A stretch of 64,000 nt of DNA from Erwinia tracheiphila (GCF_021365465.1 NZ_CP089932.1:434001-498000), one strand, 5' to 3'. Shown: positions 26,825-36,460, counted from the first letter of the stretch. Numbers and translations: made by a program. The notes: generated by a model from the letters alone, not told the origin.

Positions 26825-28510
26825 ACGTATAGGAAATTGAAACTATTTCTGCGCTGGAATGAACTGACTAAAATTCAACCATCATTAGATTCGTATGATG
26901 CAGGGTCTGTCTGCTCCCCGCAACCTGGTGAAGATTTGTGCTTTTCCAGGTTGTTTTTCAGGCTGCCAGCGTGCGCGAAGCGGATCTTCCCTGCATCAGT
27001 CCGGGATGTACCTCATCAGGCTTATCTCCCGCGCGTGGATTTTCAGCCCTGCACATTCAGACCCGTAACCGCACGGTGGTACGCCATTCGCCCGCCGCAC
27101 AGCACACATTCGAACGGGTCTCGCCGCAGGAACTGCTTACTCATCTGCGCGTAGCACACCTTTGCCACCGGCTCCGGCTTTTCCATCCCCGGCGCGCTGC
27201 AGACCACCGGCAGCTTTTCTCCGCACACCCTGTTGGCCAGAAAGCCAAAATAACGCACCATCCGGAAGAACTTCTCCGGGATGTGCTGTTTCAGCCGTGC
27301 CACTATGTCACGCCGCGTCAGCGTTTCCGTCGCCTGCTCACTGGTGTTGTGGTCATGGTGGCGGAAGCTCAGCGTGGCTCCGCCCGCATAGTGCGCCAGC
27401 CGGGAACCCGCTATCGGTGGCTTTTTCAGGTAGCGGCCCAGGTATTTCACGGTGTTTTTTTCCACCCGCCGTCTTTTTTGACATGTACACATGCCAGTAA
27501 TCGCTCCCGGCGGTCAGTATCAGGCTGCGCCACTGTGATTAGGTGCTGATATGTGGCAACGAAGGGGGGATTGCGACGCCTTCGGACCAGATGCTCAGGA
27601 GTAACTGGCGGATATTCCACATCCAGCGGGCGCGCATGGCATCCTTACGGAAGCTGATTTTTTTCCACTTTCTGTGCTCGTTGATACCGCCGCAGGTGAC
27701 GGAGACGTGCACATGGGGATGCCAGTTGAGTCGCCGGCCGTACGTATGGATGGCGTAGAAGATAGCGATATCCCGCCCGCGTTTTCCGGCAGCAAACAGC
27801 AGGTTATCGACGGCCAGCCGGCAGAGGTCGTTGAGCAGCCCGCGGTTAACCTCAAACAGGGGCCACAGCGAATCGGGGAGGGTGAAGACGAGATGTATCC
27901 AGTCGCAGTCCGGCAGACGGTTAAGCCGGGCGGCAATCCACAGGACGGTGGCCTTTTTCCCGCAGGAGGGGCAGGCCCGGCTGTGGCAGGCGTTGGTGAT
28001 GTATCTGACATGCCGGCACCCGGGATTATCGCAGCCATATTCCTTCACGCCGTTGATGCGGGTGCCGCAGGCGAGCATTTTGGTGACGGCCCCGACCTCG
28101 ATATCACACAGCCCGCCGGCATCCAGGAAGGAGGTCCAGCACGGGTTGGCCGTAAAGAGTTTTTTAAGTGGTCGCGGGGTAAAACCGGACAGCACGGGAC
28201 AGATTGAGCTTCAGTTGTCTGCAGACGGGCAAGCGCGGCGGTGTCGCCCCGGCGCTCCAGTATAGACCTGGCGACCATAACAGGCGGCGGGTCCATGGGT
28301 TTGAGCATCTTCATCCAGTCCCATTCACGCTGAGAGAGCTTATCGGCGGCAACGGAGAGCAGGATGGTATCGATGCTTTTACGGGTCATCATGGGGAAGG
28401 CTCTGAGCAAAATATGTAGTCAGATCATACATATTCAAATCACTGTATGACAACTCAGAGTCCGGCAGATGGCGCAGTTTTCAGTTTGCGGCCGGCCGAC
28501 TGCCCTGTTC
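26825..28510 (-). mobile_element. IS91-family element, complete in length but mutated
   Basis: Runs from the ori end at 26825 (preceded by GTTC 26821-26824) to the ter end closing in GTTC at 28507-28510, 1686 bp. It contains the transposase pseudogene and the small upstream ORF (from 28392), whose normal stop has been lost. The ter end matches the one at 1195. Confidence 0.75.
27003..28195 (-). pseudogene. IS91-family transposase with stop and frameshifts
   Basis: The first 218 codons (start GTG 28193-28195) are open and include the CHSRACPSCGK cluster and the HUH motif HPHVHVSVT. A TAA at 27539 ends them where the copy at 1-879 reads on, and an extra A in a run (27457-27463) shifts the next section. 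The C-terminal segment 27043-27492 then loses a G, so that GLNVQG is followed by a stop instead of LKTHAREIS. It shares the stop and A-run lesion with the 24590 copy, so the two are duplicates of an already dead ancestor. Confidence 0.8.
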
Positions 28511-28540
28511 ATAAAAAAGCCGCCGTCGCGGCTTTTTTAT
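28511..28540. terminator. Bidirectional rho-independent terminator
   Basis: Perfect 13-bp arms ATAAAAAAGCCGC and GCGGCTTTTTTAT around CGTC, with A/T runs on both sides. It directly follows the IS91 end. Confidence 0.75.
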
Positions 28541-28924
28541 GACTTAGCCTGACGGGGTGCCGGTGAGCGGTCTGACGCCGGGTTGTGTGGCGTTCCAGCC
28601 CAAGAACACGCTCCTTATCCCAGCGTCGTATAGCGTTTCCCTGAGTTTCATTCCTTAGTCCAATTTAACGGCCACCTCGACTGCCCGCAGGGCATTAGGC
28701 TCTCCCCCGGATATTCAGCCAGGCTAATCAACATCCGCGCCGATACCCGGCAACGTCGGCCTTTCTCAAGCCGGAGTTTGGGGAGCAATGGAACTCAAGT
28801 CTCAGAGATGCCACCTATTAGGCTTAATTCCATTGGGTTCGCTCAACAGCGCCCATCAACATAAAGCCTGTCAGGCAGGCGATACCTACGGTAGCATCCC
28901 GTAGCAAGGAGGCCTTTGTAATTT
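28541..28924 (+). promoter_or_regulatory. Leader of the PLP enzyme gene
   Basis: About 380 bases without a gene. It should hold the promoter of the downstream enzyme gene. Several short inverted repeats are visible (for example GCCTGTCAGGCAGGC at 28866-28880), but no riboswitch class was recognised. It ends with AAGGAGG at 28907-28913, a strong ribosome-binding site 11 bases before the ATG. Confidence 0.4.
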
Positions 28925-30280
28925 ATGCAGACGACAACTAACAGCTCCGGTTCCAAGTCACTGGCACACTTGTACCAGAACATTCAAAACGCCTACCCGG
29001 CGCTTTCACGCAACCTCGTGAAAACTCCCATAGTCGAGTTTCCTTGGCTTAGCTCTAACAACCGAAGGGTATGGGCGAAGCTAGAGTGCCTGCAGCGTAC
29101 TGGTTCTTTCAAATTGCGCGGTGCCTATAATGCGCTGCACTTGCTTTCCCCCGGTGCTTCTGTCTATACGGCCTCAGCAGGCAATCATGGGCTGGCAATT
29201 GCCACGTTGGCGCGTGAACTCAGCTTGCAGGCAAATATATTCGTACCGTTGACCGCTTCAGAAATCAAGATTCGTCGGCTGCGGGCAGTCGGGGCGCGAG
29301 TCGTCCAGGGAGGTGGCGATGTCTCTGAGGCCTATGTCACGGCCCATCAGGAGGCCCAGGAAAATGGCGGGTACTACATCTCACCGTTTGACCACCCTGA
29401 CGTGGTCGCCGGCCAAGGGTCACTGGCACTGGAAATCGCGGAACAGGATGATCGGCGGTTTGATCACATCCTGTTGCCATTTGGCGGTGGCGGCCTGCTT
29501 ACCGGCTTCGGCTGCGCGGCCGCCAAGCTATGGCCGGATACAAGGTTGCACGGAGTACATCCGGCTACTTTCGGTCGTAACCTGGATAAAGGCTTCGATG
29601 GTCAGCAGATGCTTAAAAGCGTCATGCCCACTCTTGCTGATGGCCTTGCGATCGAGCACGAACCAGACAACTGGCTGTGGCCTCTGATACAGACATTGGC
29701 ACCCACTTTTCACGCAGTGCCTGAAGAACGCATTAAGACCAGCATGATGACGCTCTTACATCAGGAAAGCATTCTGTCCGAGGGAGCAGGAGCCATTGCT
29801 TTGGCGCCTTTACTGTTCGACGAGAGCCCTAACCTGGAAGGCGATATTCTGGTCCTTGTCAGTGGTGGCAATATTTCCGTTCCGCTGCTGGCGAAAGCCA
29901 TGACTACCGTCATCGAAGACCCGAGACTGCGCAAGATAAACGGCCTGAGAGCAAGTACACTCGGCATTGAGCTGTCGGCGTCCGCATCAGGCAAGACATC
30001 TCAGACCGTCGAAAAAACCAGCACTTACAGTGCGGCACCAACCAGCGAGGCCACGCTTCTGTCGATGTGGCTGCAACTGGTAGATCGTGTGGAACAAGCC
30101 TTGAACGAGTTGCAAGCAACCCTACAGCAACACTTGTCGTTTACCCTGCGCGAGTCGTTACCCGTAGACCCCATGATTGAAAGCTTCATGGGCGATGTGC
30201 TGGACAGCACCCGTAAAATGATCAGCAGTTGCCGCAGCCCAGGACTGGACGGGCGTCAGGTCGCTCAACGATATCGCTTG
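28925..30280 (+). pseudogene. Two-domain PLP enzyme, part 1: threonine-dehydratase-like domain
   Basis: Fold-type II PLP enzyme domain of the threonine dehydratase/synthase family. The Schiff-base lysine is in TGSFKLRGAYNAL (about residue 65), the substrate loop SAGNHG is near residue 90 and the phosphate-binding glycines are FGGGGLLTG near residue 195. From about residue 340 follows a segment of unknown kind, largely helical in look. The frame is cut after codon 452 by the IS91-type element at 30281. Removing bases 30281-32187 joins it in frame to 32188-33417 and gives an 861-residue protein, so the two halves are one gene. Confidence 0.75.
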
Positions 30281-30431
30281 ATGGTTAGGAAACTGAATCA
30301 TCGTTTTAAAAATTTCCTGACCATGAGCAGCAGTGTCTGTAATGCAGTAATGATGTGCCATCGGGAACGTTATGGTCATAAAATGGCATTTGCGGCGCGT
30401 TTTTAACCTGAAAGCTGTTTTTCAGACGCAC

Positions 30432-31646
30432 TTATCCCGCAGTCTGTGCCAGAAGCCATCGTTTCCGGTCGATGTTATGCAGTCTTTCTGCCACCAACTC
30501 CGACGCGTGCCTCCCGGCCTGCGCACTGCTGAAGCGCAGTCGGTTGCCGCACAGAATGCATTTGTACGGATCCGTGCGCAGAAATTCTTTCATCAGCGCG
30601 GCGAAGCCGGGCTTCTCCGGTTTTTTCCGCGCTTCCATCTCCAGGGCTTCATACACCTTCGGCAGCAGGCTACCCCGTTTACGGTTTGATAAAAAACCGT
30701 AATAACGCACCATCTTAAAATGCTTCGCCGGGATATGGCTGATATAACGTCCGATCATATCTTCCTGCGTCAGCGTCTGCTGCCGGTACTGCTGCGTACG
30801 GTGGTCGTAATAGTGGTGCACCACCGCGCCGCCGCTGTAGTGCCTCAGCTTCGCCGCCGACACGGGGGGCCGTTTCAGGTACCGGCCCAGATATTTGACG
30901 CTCCGCCAGGCCCCCCGGGTCTTCTTCGCGAAGTGGACCTTCCAGCGGCGCCCGTACTGCGCCTGCAGATAGCGCAGCCACTGTTTTTTGTCGTGGATAT
31001 GCCCCAGCCCCGGCAGCCTGCCGGGGTTAATCAGGTCATAGCTGTGGCGCAGCAGCCGGATGACGGCTCCGCGCCAGATTTCCTCCACGGCATGCTTTTT
31101 AAAGAAGAGGTCGCGCCATACGCCGTGTTTAATATCAAGCCCGCCGCGGGTGACGGAGAGATGAATGTGGGGATGCTGGTTGAGCTGGCGACCGTAGGTG
31201 TGCAGGGCGCAGAAGATACCGACTTCCACACCCTGTTTTCTGGCCCAGCGGAGCATGGCGCGGGTGGCTGCGCGGAACAGGGCATTGAGCAGAGGCCAGT
31301 TATTGTTGAAAAAGGGCCACAGCAGATGGGGCATGGTGAAGGTGATATGCTGCCAGTCGCAGTCGGGCAGAATTTGCTGTTGCTCTGTAATCCACTGCTC
31401 CGTGGCCTTATGTCCGCAGGAGCTGCAGCCTTTTGATTTACAGGTCTGGCAGAAGAAGCGGGTGTGGGTGCAGTCCGGGGAGGCGCAGCAGTATCGCTTC
31501 ACCCCCATGGCAGCAGTGCCGCAGGCGAGCATGCGCTCGACGCAGAGTACGGTCCAGGGGCTGAGGGTGTCCCCGTGTTTATCCATATACCGGTTCCAGG
31601 CGTCATCAGTGGTGAACAGCAGTTTTGCCGGGCGCGGGATATACAT
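30432..31646 (-). CDS. IS91-type Y2 transposase (copy A)
   Basis: Intact 404-residue rolling-circle transposase. The N-terminus (YIPRPAKLLFTTDDAWNRYM) is followed by a zinc-binding cluster CQTCKSKGCSSCGHKA near residue 70, the HUH motif HPHIHLSVT near residue 160, then SVKYLGRYLKRPP and the tyrosines in KMVRYYGFLSNRKR. A second zinc-like CILCGNRL lies near the C-terminus. It should nick the ori end and drive one-ended, replicative transposition into GAAC/CAAG. Confidence 0.88.
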   Translation of the reverse strand: MYIPRPAKLLFTTDDAWNRYMDKHGDTLSPWTVLCVERMLACGTAAMGVKRYCCASPDCTHTRFFCQTCKSKGCSSCGHKATEQWITEQQQILPDCDWQHITFTMPHLLWPFFNNNWPLLNALFRAATRAMLRWARKQGVEVGIFCALHTYGRQLNQHPHIHLSVTRGGLDIKHGVWRDLFFKKHAVEEIWRGAVIRLLRHSYDLINPGRLPGLGHIHDKKQWLRYLQAQYGRRWKVHFAKKTRGAWRSVKYLGRYLKRPPVSAAKLRHYSGGAVVHHYYDHRTQQYRQQTLTQEDMIGRYISHIPAKHFKMVRYYGFLSNRKRGSLLPKVYEALEMEARKKPEKPGFAALMKEFLRTDPYKCILCGNRLRFSSAQAGRHASELVAERLHNIDRKRWLLAQTAG

Positions 31647-31654
31647 GCGGCGGA

Positions 31655-32101
31655 TTATCGCTCTGCAGTGGCACCGGTATTATAGTGCCAGTCGTCACAG
31701 TCATCGGCCCAGTTGTCGGTGTGTTTATCCCAGGGAGCGAAGGTCACCGGCAGCATGCCGGATTCTGTGGCGATAATAAACACATCGGCTGGCATGGACT
31801 CAAGGACGACATCGCCGTCGGGTGAGTCAGGCGGCTCAAAGCCGCGGATGATGCAGACGAGAGGCGGGTCGAAGTGTGTATCGAGGAAAAACTGTGGCCC
31901 CAGGTGGACACAGTGACGAATGGCATCCTGCGGAGTGTCGTAAAAAAACTCGTCGGGGTCGTCATAATCGCTCCGGGGCGGAATGGACACCAGAAAACGC
32001 TTAGGATATCCGGGTATAGCGCGTCGGGACGAGGGCGTGGGTTTACGCTTTCTGGGGGCTTTGCTACGGGCAATGTGAATGATTTCCTGAGAAATTAACA
32101 T
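31655..32101 (-). CDS. Accessory ORF of the IS91-type element (copy A)
   Basis: A 148-residue acidic protein encoded between the ter end and the transposase, 8 bases upstream of the latter. No known family was recognised. Features are a basic N-terminus (KAPRKRKPTPSSRR), a DDPDEFFYDTP segment and an Asp/Trp-rich C-terminus (WADDCDDWHYNTG). It is identical in copy B but absent from the 1452-bp relative at 56265, so it is carried as cargo or as a helper specific to this subtype. Confidence 0.65.
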   Translation of the reverse strand: MLISQEIIHIARSKAPRKRKPTPSSRRAIPGYPKRFLVSIPPRSDYDDPDEFFYDTPQDAIRHCVHLGPQFFLDTHFDPPLVCIIRGFEPPDSPDGDVVLESMPADVFIIATESGMLPVTFAPWDKHTDNWADDCDDWHYNTGATAER

Positions 32102-32187
32102 ACCGCAGAGTATAAAGCTGTGAGCCGGTCATGAACACCCTCGGAACGGCAGAGCCGTGACGCTCGCCCTGTAAGGGCGCTATGTTC

Positions 32188-33417
32188 ATTCAGCAGTTCG
32201 GACTCGCCCTCTCAGCCTTGAATTGGTGCAGTGCAAGTACCGATCAAAGCAAAGAAATCATGTTTTTCGATCCTGCGGACCTGCAAACCAGCTCTGTGAA
32301 CTATGAACGTTATGGTTCGGTGGTCCTGCGCGAACTTGAACTGAACTTGGTGCGTGCGATCGGCTTCAGCGGTGGCGCACGCACAGCGCTGCTAACCTCC
32401 AGCGGCCAAGCCGCCTACTCGACGCTGGAAAGCTTTCTTTTACGCGAAGTCTTTCCAAAACACCCGGAAGCAGCCCGCGTGGCAAGGGTCCCTTATCTAT
32501 ACTTTGAAGCGCTGGAACAGCTGGAAGCACTTCCGCAGGTTTCGATGACGATCGCGGAGGACTGGAGTGTAAAGGCGTTGATCGAATGCGTGGAGCGCAC
32601 TGACAGCCATGTTGTGTTCGCGGACCCCATGGCTAATATCGGTGAATTGCCCTGCTTTGATTTTCAAGCGCTGGCCAACGACTTGCGGACCCGTGACTGG
32701 CGAAACCGTTGGCTGGTTATTGACGGCACAATGATCTCCGGTGGCTTCAACCCTTTCACGCTGTTCGATGCGCCAAATCATCCACAAATCCTGTACTTCG
32801 AAAGCGGCAGCAAATACCTGCAGTTGGGGCTGGATCTGCAAATGCTCGGCGTCATTGTTTGCAGCGAGCAACATGCGCCTGCCCTCGCCCGGCACCGACG
32901 CAACCTGGGCACTGGCTTGTACCAGAATCAGGTTGCGCGCTTTCCGTTGTTCGACAGAGAGCAACTTCTGCAACGCATGCAGCGCTTGACGCGCAACGCC
33001 GAACATCTGGCGGCTTCACTGGACGCCATCGAGCACCCACGCAGTCAATTGCGGGTCGCCTATCCGCGCGACTGGCGCAAGCGCCGGTGGAACCATGGTG
33101 GAGGTGTCGTTGCCACCACTTTCAGTGAGCCGGGTTTGAACAATCGGCACTGCCTAGAGGGCTTGATCGAACTCATCATCAACAGTTGCCGAAGCGCAGG
33201 CGTATCGATCACCAAAGGCGTGAGCTTCGGTTTTGGCGTTACCCGTATTTCAGCTGCTGCGGCAATAGCAGAGTCAACAGATCCCTTCTTGCGTTTCTCT
33301 ATGGGCGAAGAAACCAGCGAACAGATGGAACAGCTGGTTGCCTGCGTTACCCAGTCCATTTACCTGGATGGTGCGCGGCTCGCTCTGCGAGTTGAGTATC
33401 AAACAGGGGAATACTGA
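32188..33417 (+). pseudogene. Two-domain PLP enzyme, part 2: Cys/Met-metabolism-like domain
   Basis: Fold-type I PLP domain related to cystathionine gamma-synthase/lyases, about 410 codons. ALLTSSGQAAYSTLESFLL is the cofactor phosphate region, WLVIDGTMISGG holds the ring-binding Asp, and ESGSKYLQLGLDLQ contains the presumed Schiff-base lysine. It begins immediately after the IS91-type element. A spurious ATG at 32182 comes from the element itself. Joined to 28925-30280 it gives one protein with two different PLP folds. Which reaction it catalyses cannot be read from sequence; a beta/gamma-replacement on an unusual amino acid is plausible. Confidence 0.75.
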
Positions 33418-33463
33418 AATGCGGGCACGACTCGCCTACGAACCGAGAAAGTAGCATAACCGC

Positions 33464-33488
33464 CGTGCGGGGTTCTAAACCCCGCACG
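33464..33488 (+). terminator. Hairpin after the PLP enzyme gene
   Basis: Perfect 11-bp arms (CGTGCGGGGTT / AACCCCGCACG) with a 3-base loop, 46 bases after the stop. There is no T-run downstream, so termination may be weak or Rho-assisted. Confidence 0.5.
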
Positions 33489-33655
33489 TTCGGTGAGTAG
33501 CAGATTGTCGGGTTTCATTTTTCAGGCACCCTTTACCTTCCCCTTCTTAAAAAATCAACGATCAAATGGCGGACACCTGCGTTCATTTGATCGTTGCATC
33601 GACAAAGCCGATCCTCTTAGAGTTGCCCGACCAGAAACGGCAACGGCGAGTGAAT

Positions 33656-35110
33656 ATGATGCGGCAACTGTTTACCAGATTACTGACGGGCAGAACAGCA
33701 AAGGACCTGGCGCTATCCGTGTCTTCACCCCCTGCTGGTTATTATTACCCGCAAAGCGCCGCCGGGCTTCTTTCCACGGAGGAACGTGTCCGGACGCTGG
33801 TTCGTATCTGGGAAAACACCTCGTTGCCGAAGGAAACCTACCAGGCGCTGTGCCTGGCTCCGTTGCAGGCATGTGCTGAGGTCATGCAGCAGTTTCCGTA
33901 CAGCAACGCAGGCAGGTTTGCGTATCCGGGCGGGATGCTGGACGCAACGCTGAAAACCCTGCTTTACGCGGTGATGAAGGCCCGGAGTTATATGCTGCCA
34001 CCGGGCGTTCCGCCTGAAGACCAGGCGCGGGACTCCGCCGCGTGGAATACCGTTGTGTTCTACGCGGCTCTGTTTTCGCACCTGTCTGCATTAGGCTCGC
34101 TGAAAGTCGAACTGGACGATGGCTCTGTCTGGATACCGTTTGACGGTCAACCCGCTTCGGCCTACCGGTTCCGGTTTGTTCCGCCAGGCATGGCCGGGGC
34201 GGATATCTGTCTGGGGGCGCTGTTTGCCTCGAGGGTCCTGCCAGGGGATGTTTTTTCCTGGCTGAAGCAACACCCGCCTGCTCTGGATATGCTCATGCTC
34301 TGGATTGGTGGGCAGCGGGCGCAATGTGGTGTCATCAATGCGATAGTCAGTGACGCCATCCACGAAGTAACTGGGTCGGCTCCGGTACAGCCGGTAGTAC
34401 TCGTTTCAGGGGGATCGTCAGTTGTGGGAGCAACACTGCCGGTTTCGTCCGCGCTGTTACCTGTGGATTCAGCGCCGCAAACTCCGCCTGCTATGTCAGC
34501 GGGTGCCGCTCCCCTGGTGCTTGCCTCGGCGCTTGATCCTTCTGCCGGAAGCGAAAGTGTGCCGGATGTGGCTGCCACGGAGGCTCCGTTACCGGAACCG
34601 GAAATCCACATGGATGAGGACGCTGGAAATACTGACTGGGAGGATGTTGCGGCTTTCCTGGGGTATGAGGAAGCCGCTCAGGGATCGGCCGTTAAGAACA
34701 CCGGGTTGGCTGCACCCGAATCTTCACCCGACACCGCCAGTTTGGGGGAAAGATTCTGGTTGTGGCTGCTGAAGTCGGTAGAAGACGGTTCGCTGGCCGT
34801 CAACACGCCGGAAGCCAGAGTCCATCTGGTTGCCGGGAGTGTCTTTATCCAGGCCCCGGCGATATTTCATCAGTTTGCTGCGGAGAATGAGGATGTTGAT
34901 GATATCGATTCACTGCGTCAGGACGTTGAAGCGTTACCCCATATCAGACGGAGTGAGGGGAAGCTGTACCGATGCCGTTTGTATGAAGCAGAGAGCGCCG
35001 GGGGGGACTTTACCAACCTTTCGGGCTATTTCATCGACGCCCGCCGTGTCTACGGGCAGAATCCTGTTCCGGCAGACAATCCGTTGATGGTGGTGCCAAA
35101 ACGCCGGTGA
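33656..35110 (+). CDS. TraI_2-domain (MobH-relaxase-like) protein
   Basis: Resembles the TraI_2 proteins of integrative conjugative elements: LLSTEERVRTLVRIWENTSL, YPGGMLDATLKTLLYAVMKA, MLPPGVPPEDQARDSAAWNT and VVFYAALFSHLSALGSLKVE, then WIPFDG near residue 165. Family members have an HD-type metal site where this protein reads AGRFAYPGG and ALFSHLSALG, so the nuclease residues seem lost. A Pro/Ala/Ser-rich linker at about residues 250-340 leads to a C-terminal TraI_2_C-like domain (PEARVHLVAGSVFIQAP). ATG 33656 fits the family N-terminus better than ATG 33566. Confidence 0.65.
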   Translation: MMRQLFTRLLTGRTAKDLALSVSSPPAGYYYPQSAAGLLSTEERVRTLVRIWENTSLPKETYQALCLAPLQACAEVMQQFPYSNAGRFAYPGGMLDATLKTLLYAVMKARSYMLPPGVPPEDQARDSAAWNTVVFYAALFSHLSALGSLKVELDDGSVWIPFDGQPASAYRFRFVPPGMAGADICLGALFASRVLPGDVFSWLKQHPPALDMLMLWIGGQRAQCGVINAIVSDAIHEVTGSAPVQPVVLVSGGSSVVGATLPVSSALLPVDSAPQTPPAMSAGAAPLVLASALDPSAGSESVPDVAATEAPLPEPEIHMDEDAGNTDWEDVAAFLGYEEAAQGSAVKNTGLAAPESSPDTASLGERFWLWLLKSVEDGSLAVNTPEARVHLVAGSVFIQAPAIFHQFAAENEDVDDIDSLRQDVEALPHIRRSEGKLYRCRLYEAESAGGDFTNLSGYFIDARRVYGQNPVPADNPLMVVPKRR

Positions 35111-35187
35111 CCGGCCCGCCATGCTGGTTAATACTGGCGTTTTGGTTTACATTAGCTGCATGATCAAGAGGCTGGCAGGTGTACAGC

Positions 35188-35430
35188 ATGGCTGAAGATG
35201 AGGGCGCTGTTCGTGGTACGAAAGTTGGTAGACCTAGGAAATATGAAACGAAGTCTGACAAACAGCGAGCCTATATAACCCAGAAATTGCAGACCAAGGT
35301 ACAAACAAAAGTTCTTTTGTCCCCGGATGGTAGAGATACCCTGAACAAGCTTTGTAAGCTGCGTGGGGTTACTCAAGGGGAGTTAGTTACGGAACTCATA
35401 AAAAAATACGCAAGTGAAGTTCTTGACTAA
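35188..35430 (+). CDS. copB: CopB/RepB-type copy-number repressor of a RepFII replicon
   Basis: An 80-residue basic protein. It has KVGRPRKYETKSDKQRAYI, then VLLSPDGRDTLNKLCKLRGV and TQGELVTELIKKY, the ribbon-helix-helix pattern of IncFII CopB. CopB represses the repA promoter and keeps copy number low. ATG 35188 (MAEDEG) is used instead of the in-frame GTG 35179. The order copB - antisense region - leader peptide - repA downstream is that of IncFII plasmids. Confidence 0.75.
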   Translation: MAEDEGAVRGTKVGRPRKYETKSDKQRAYITQKLQTKVQTKVLLSPDGRDTLNKLCKLRGVTQGELVTELIKKYASEVLD

Positions 35431-35465
35431 ATTGACCTGTCATAGGTTTGTTGCTAAAGTGCGCT

Positions 35466-35590
35466 AAGAATTTTTGGTCGGCACGCCGGAAGGTGCCAGG
35501 AACGGGGTGGGAACCCCAAAAAAAGTAAACCCCGATATCTGTTCATCAACTTGGCGGGAGAAGACAGAAAATCGGGGCTAACAAATGTAC
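35466..35590 (-). ncRNA. copA: CopA-like antisense RNA region
   Basis: ACCCCGATATCTGTTCATCA ACTTGGCGGGA ... AATCGGGGCT (35531-35578) forms the main stem with a TTGGCG loop, matching the CopA/CopT stem-loop II of IncFII plasmids in position and loop motif. A second hairpin, GGAACGGGGTGGGAACCCC, lies at 35499-35517. The antisense transcript would run on the minus strand. Exact ends are not determined. Confidence 0.6.
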
Positions 35591-35627
35591 TGCGGAAGGT
35601 TTTCGTTCTGTGGTGGAGTATAAATCC

Positions 35628-35654
35628 ATGTACAAAATCATGCAACCCCTGTGA
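35628..35654 (+). CDS. Candidate RepA leader peptide (Tap-like)
   Basis: ATG at 35628 encodes MYKIMQPL and stops at TGA 35652-35654, overlapping the GTG start of repA (CTGTGACC). In IncFII replicons translation of such a leader opens the repA start, and CopA blocks it. The sequence itself is not like the IncFII Tap I remember, so the call rests on position. Confidence 0.4.
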   Translation: MYKIMQPL

Positions 35655-36213
35655 CCGCCATAAGACCGGGACGGGGTGTCAGAAACCCGAATCCGGTATT
35701 CACGCCGAGGTAGGGGAAAAAGACGCTGCCGTTCTGCCGTAAGCTGATGGCGAAAGCCGAAGGCTTCACGTCCCGTTTTGATTTTTCCATGCACGTTGCG
35801 TTTGCCCGTTCTCTGGGGGCGCGTCATCGTATGCCTCCTTTGCTGCGCCGCCGCGCCATCGATGCGCTGCTCCAGGGGCTGTGTTTCCACTACGATCCGC
35901 TGGCTAATCGCGTTCAGCGTTCCATTACCAATCTGGCCATCGAATGCGGACTGGCCACGGAGTCACAGAACGGCAATCTCTCCATCACCCGCGCCACGCG
36001 GGCGCTGAAGTTTATGGCAGAACTGGGCCTGATTACCTACCAGACCGAATATGATCCGCAGATAGGCTGTAACATTCCGACCGATATTACCTTTACCCCT
36101 GCCCTGTTCTCCGCACTCGACGTTTCTGACGTGGCCGTGGCGGCTGCCCGCCGCAGCCGTGTGGAGTGGGAAAACCAGCAGCGTGAAAAACAACGTCTCC
36201 CCCGGCTGGATAT
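35651..36213 (+). pseudogene. repA: RepFII-type replication initiator RepA, nonsense and truncated
   Basis: The frame from GTG 35651 reads VTAIRPGRGVRNPNPVFTPR, then TAG at 35711-35713 where a Glu codon is expected, then [20 protein letters not shown]. The following part is typical RepA ([51 protein letters not shown]). The Tn3-derived element at 36214 replaces the C-terminal third after RLDMG. An internal ATG at 35747 could still make a fragment, but replication activity should be lost. Confidence 0.8.
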
Positions 36214-36251
36214 GGGGGCAGTTTGGATATCGAAAATTATTGTACGTTAAG

Positions 36252-36460
36252 GCTAAAAATCGGCTACTGGTCCCTAAGGGATCGTAAGAAGATCCTTTAG
36301 GGCTTAAGAGGTTGGTTACCAATTAACGTAAGGATATTTTTCCCTTTAATAAAATCTTTTATATCTTTGTCATATCCATAATAAAAATCGCTCCTGGTTA
36401 TCCCTTTGCAAATATGGGGTAGTAAGCGGCAAGCCGCCAGAATTTTGGAATACCGTCTAT
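36252..36460. other. Internal sequence of the Tn3 derivative
   Basis: Non-coding, with a hairpin TCCCTAAGGGATC near 36271 and paired GATCCTTTAGGG next to it. No resolution site or gene could be recognised. Confidence 0.3.

Larger units (their letters stand above)
30281..32187 (-). mobile_element. IS91-type element, copy A, 1907 bp
   Basis: The ori end ATGGTTAGGAAACTGAATC starts at 30281 directly after CTTG (complement of CAAG). The ter end is a hairpin CGCCCTGTAAGGGCG closing in GTTC at 32184-32187. The element holds a transposase gene and a second ORF, both on the minus strand. Copy B at 52861-54767 has the same length and constant offset and looks identical, which suggests recent transposition. 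There is no target duplication, as expected for IS91. Confidence 0.88.

Noticed and set aside
24590-28510. Composite transposon formed by two IS91 copies around vapBC
   Set aside because: Both IS91 copies are dead and share older lesions, and IS91 does not form classical composites; the vapBC cassette has its own inverted ends and sits inside one copy.
30281-30406. Shared 42-residue C-terminal tail (MVRKLNHRFKNFLTMSSS...) on the PLP enzyme half and on the ATP-grasp ligase
   Set aside because: Both tails are read-through into the ori end of the two IS91-type copies, not a conserved domain.
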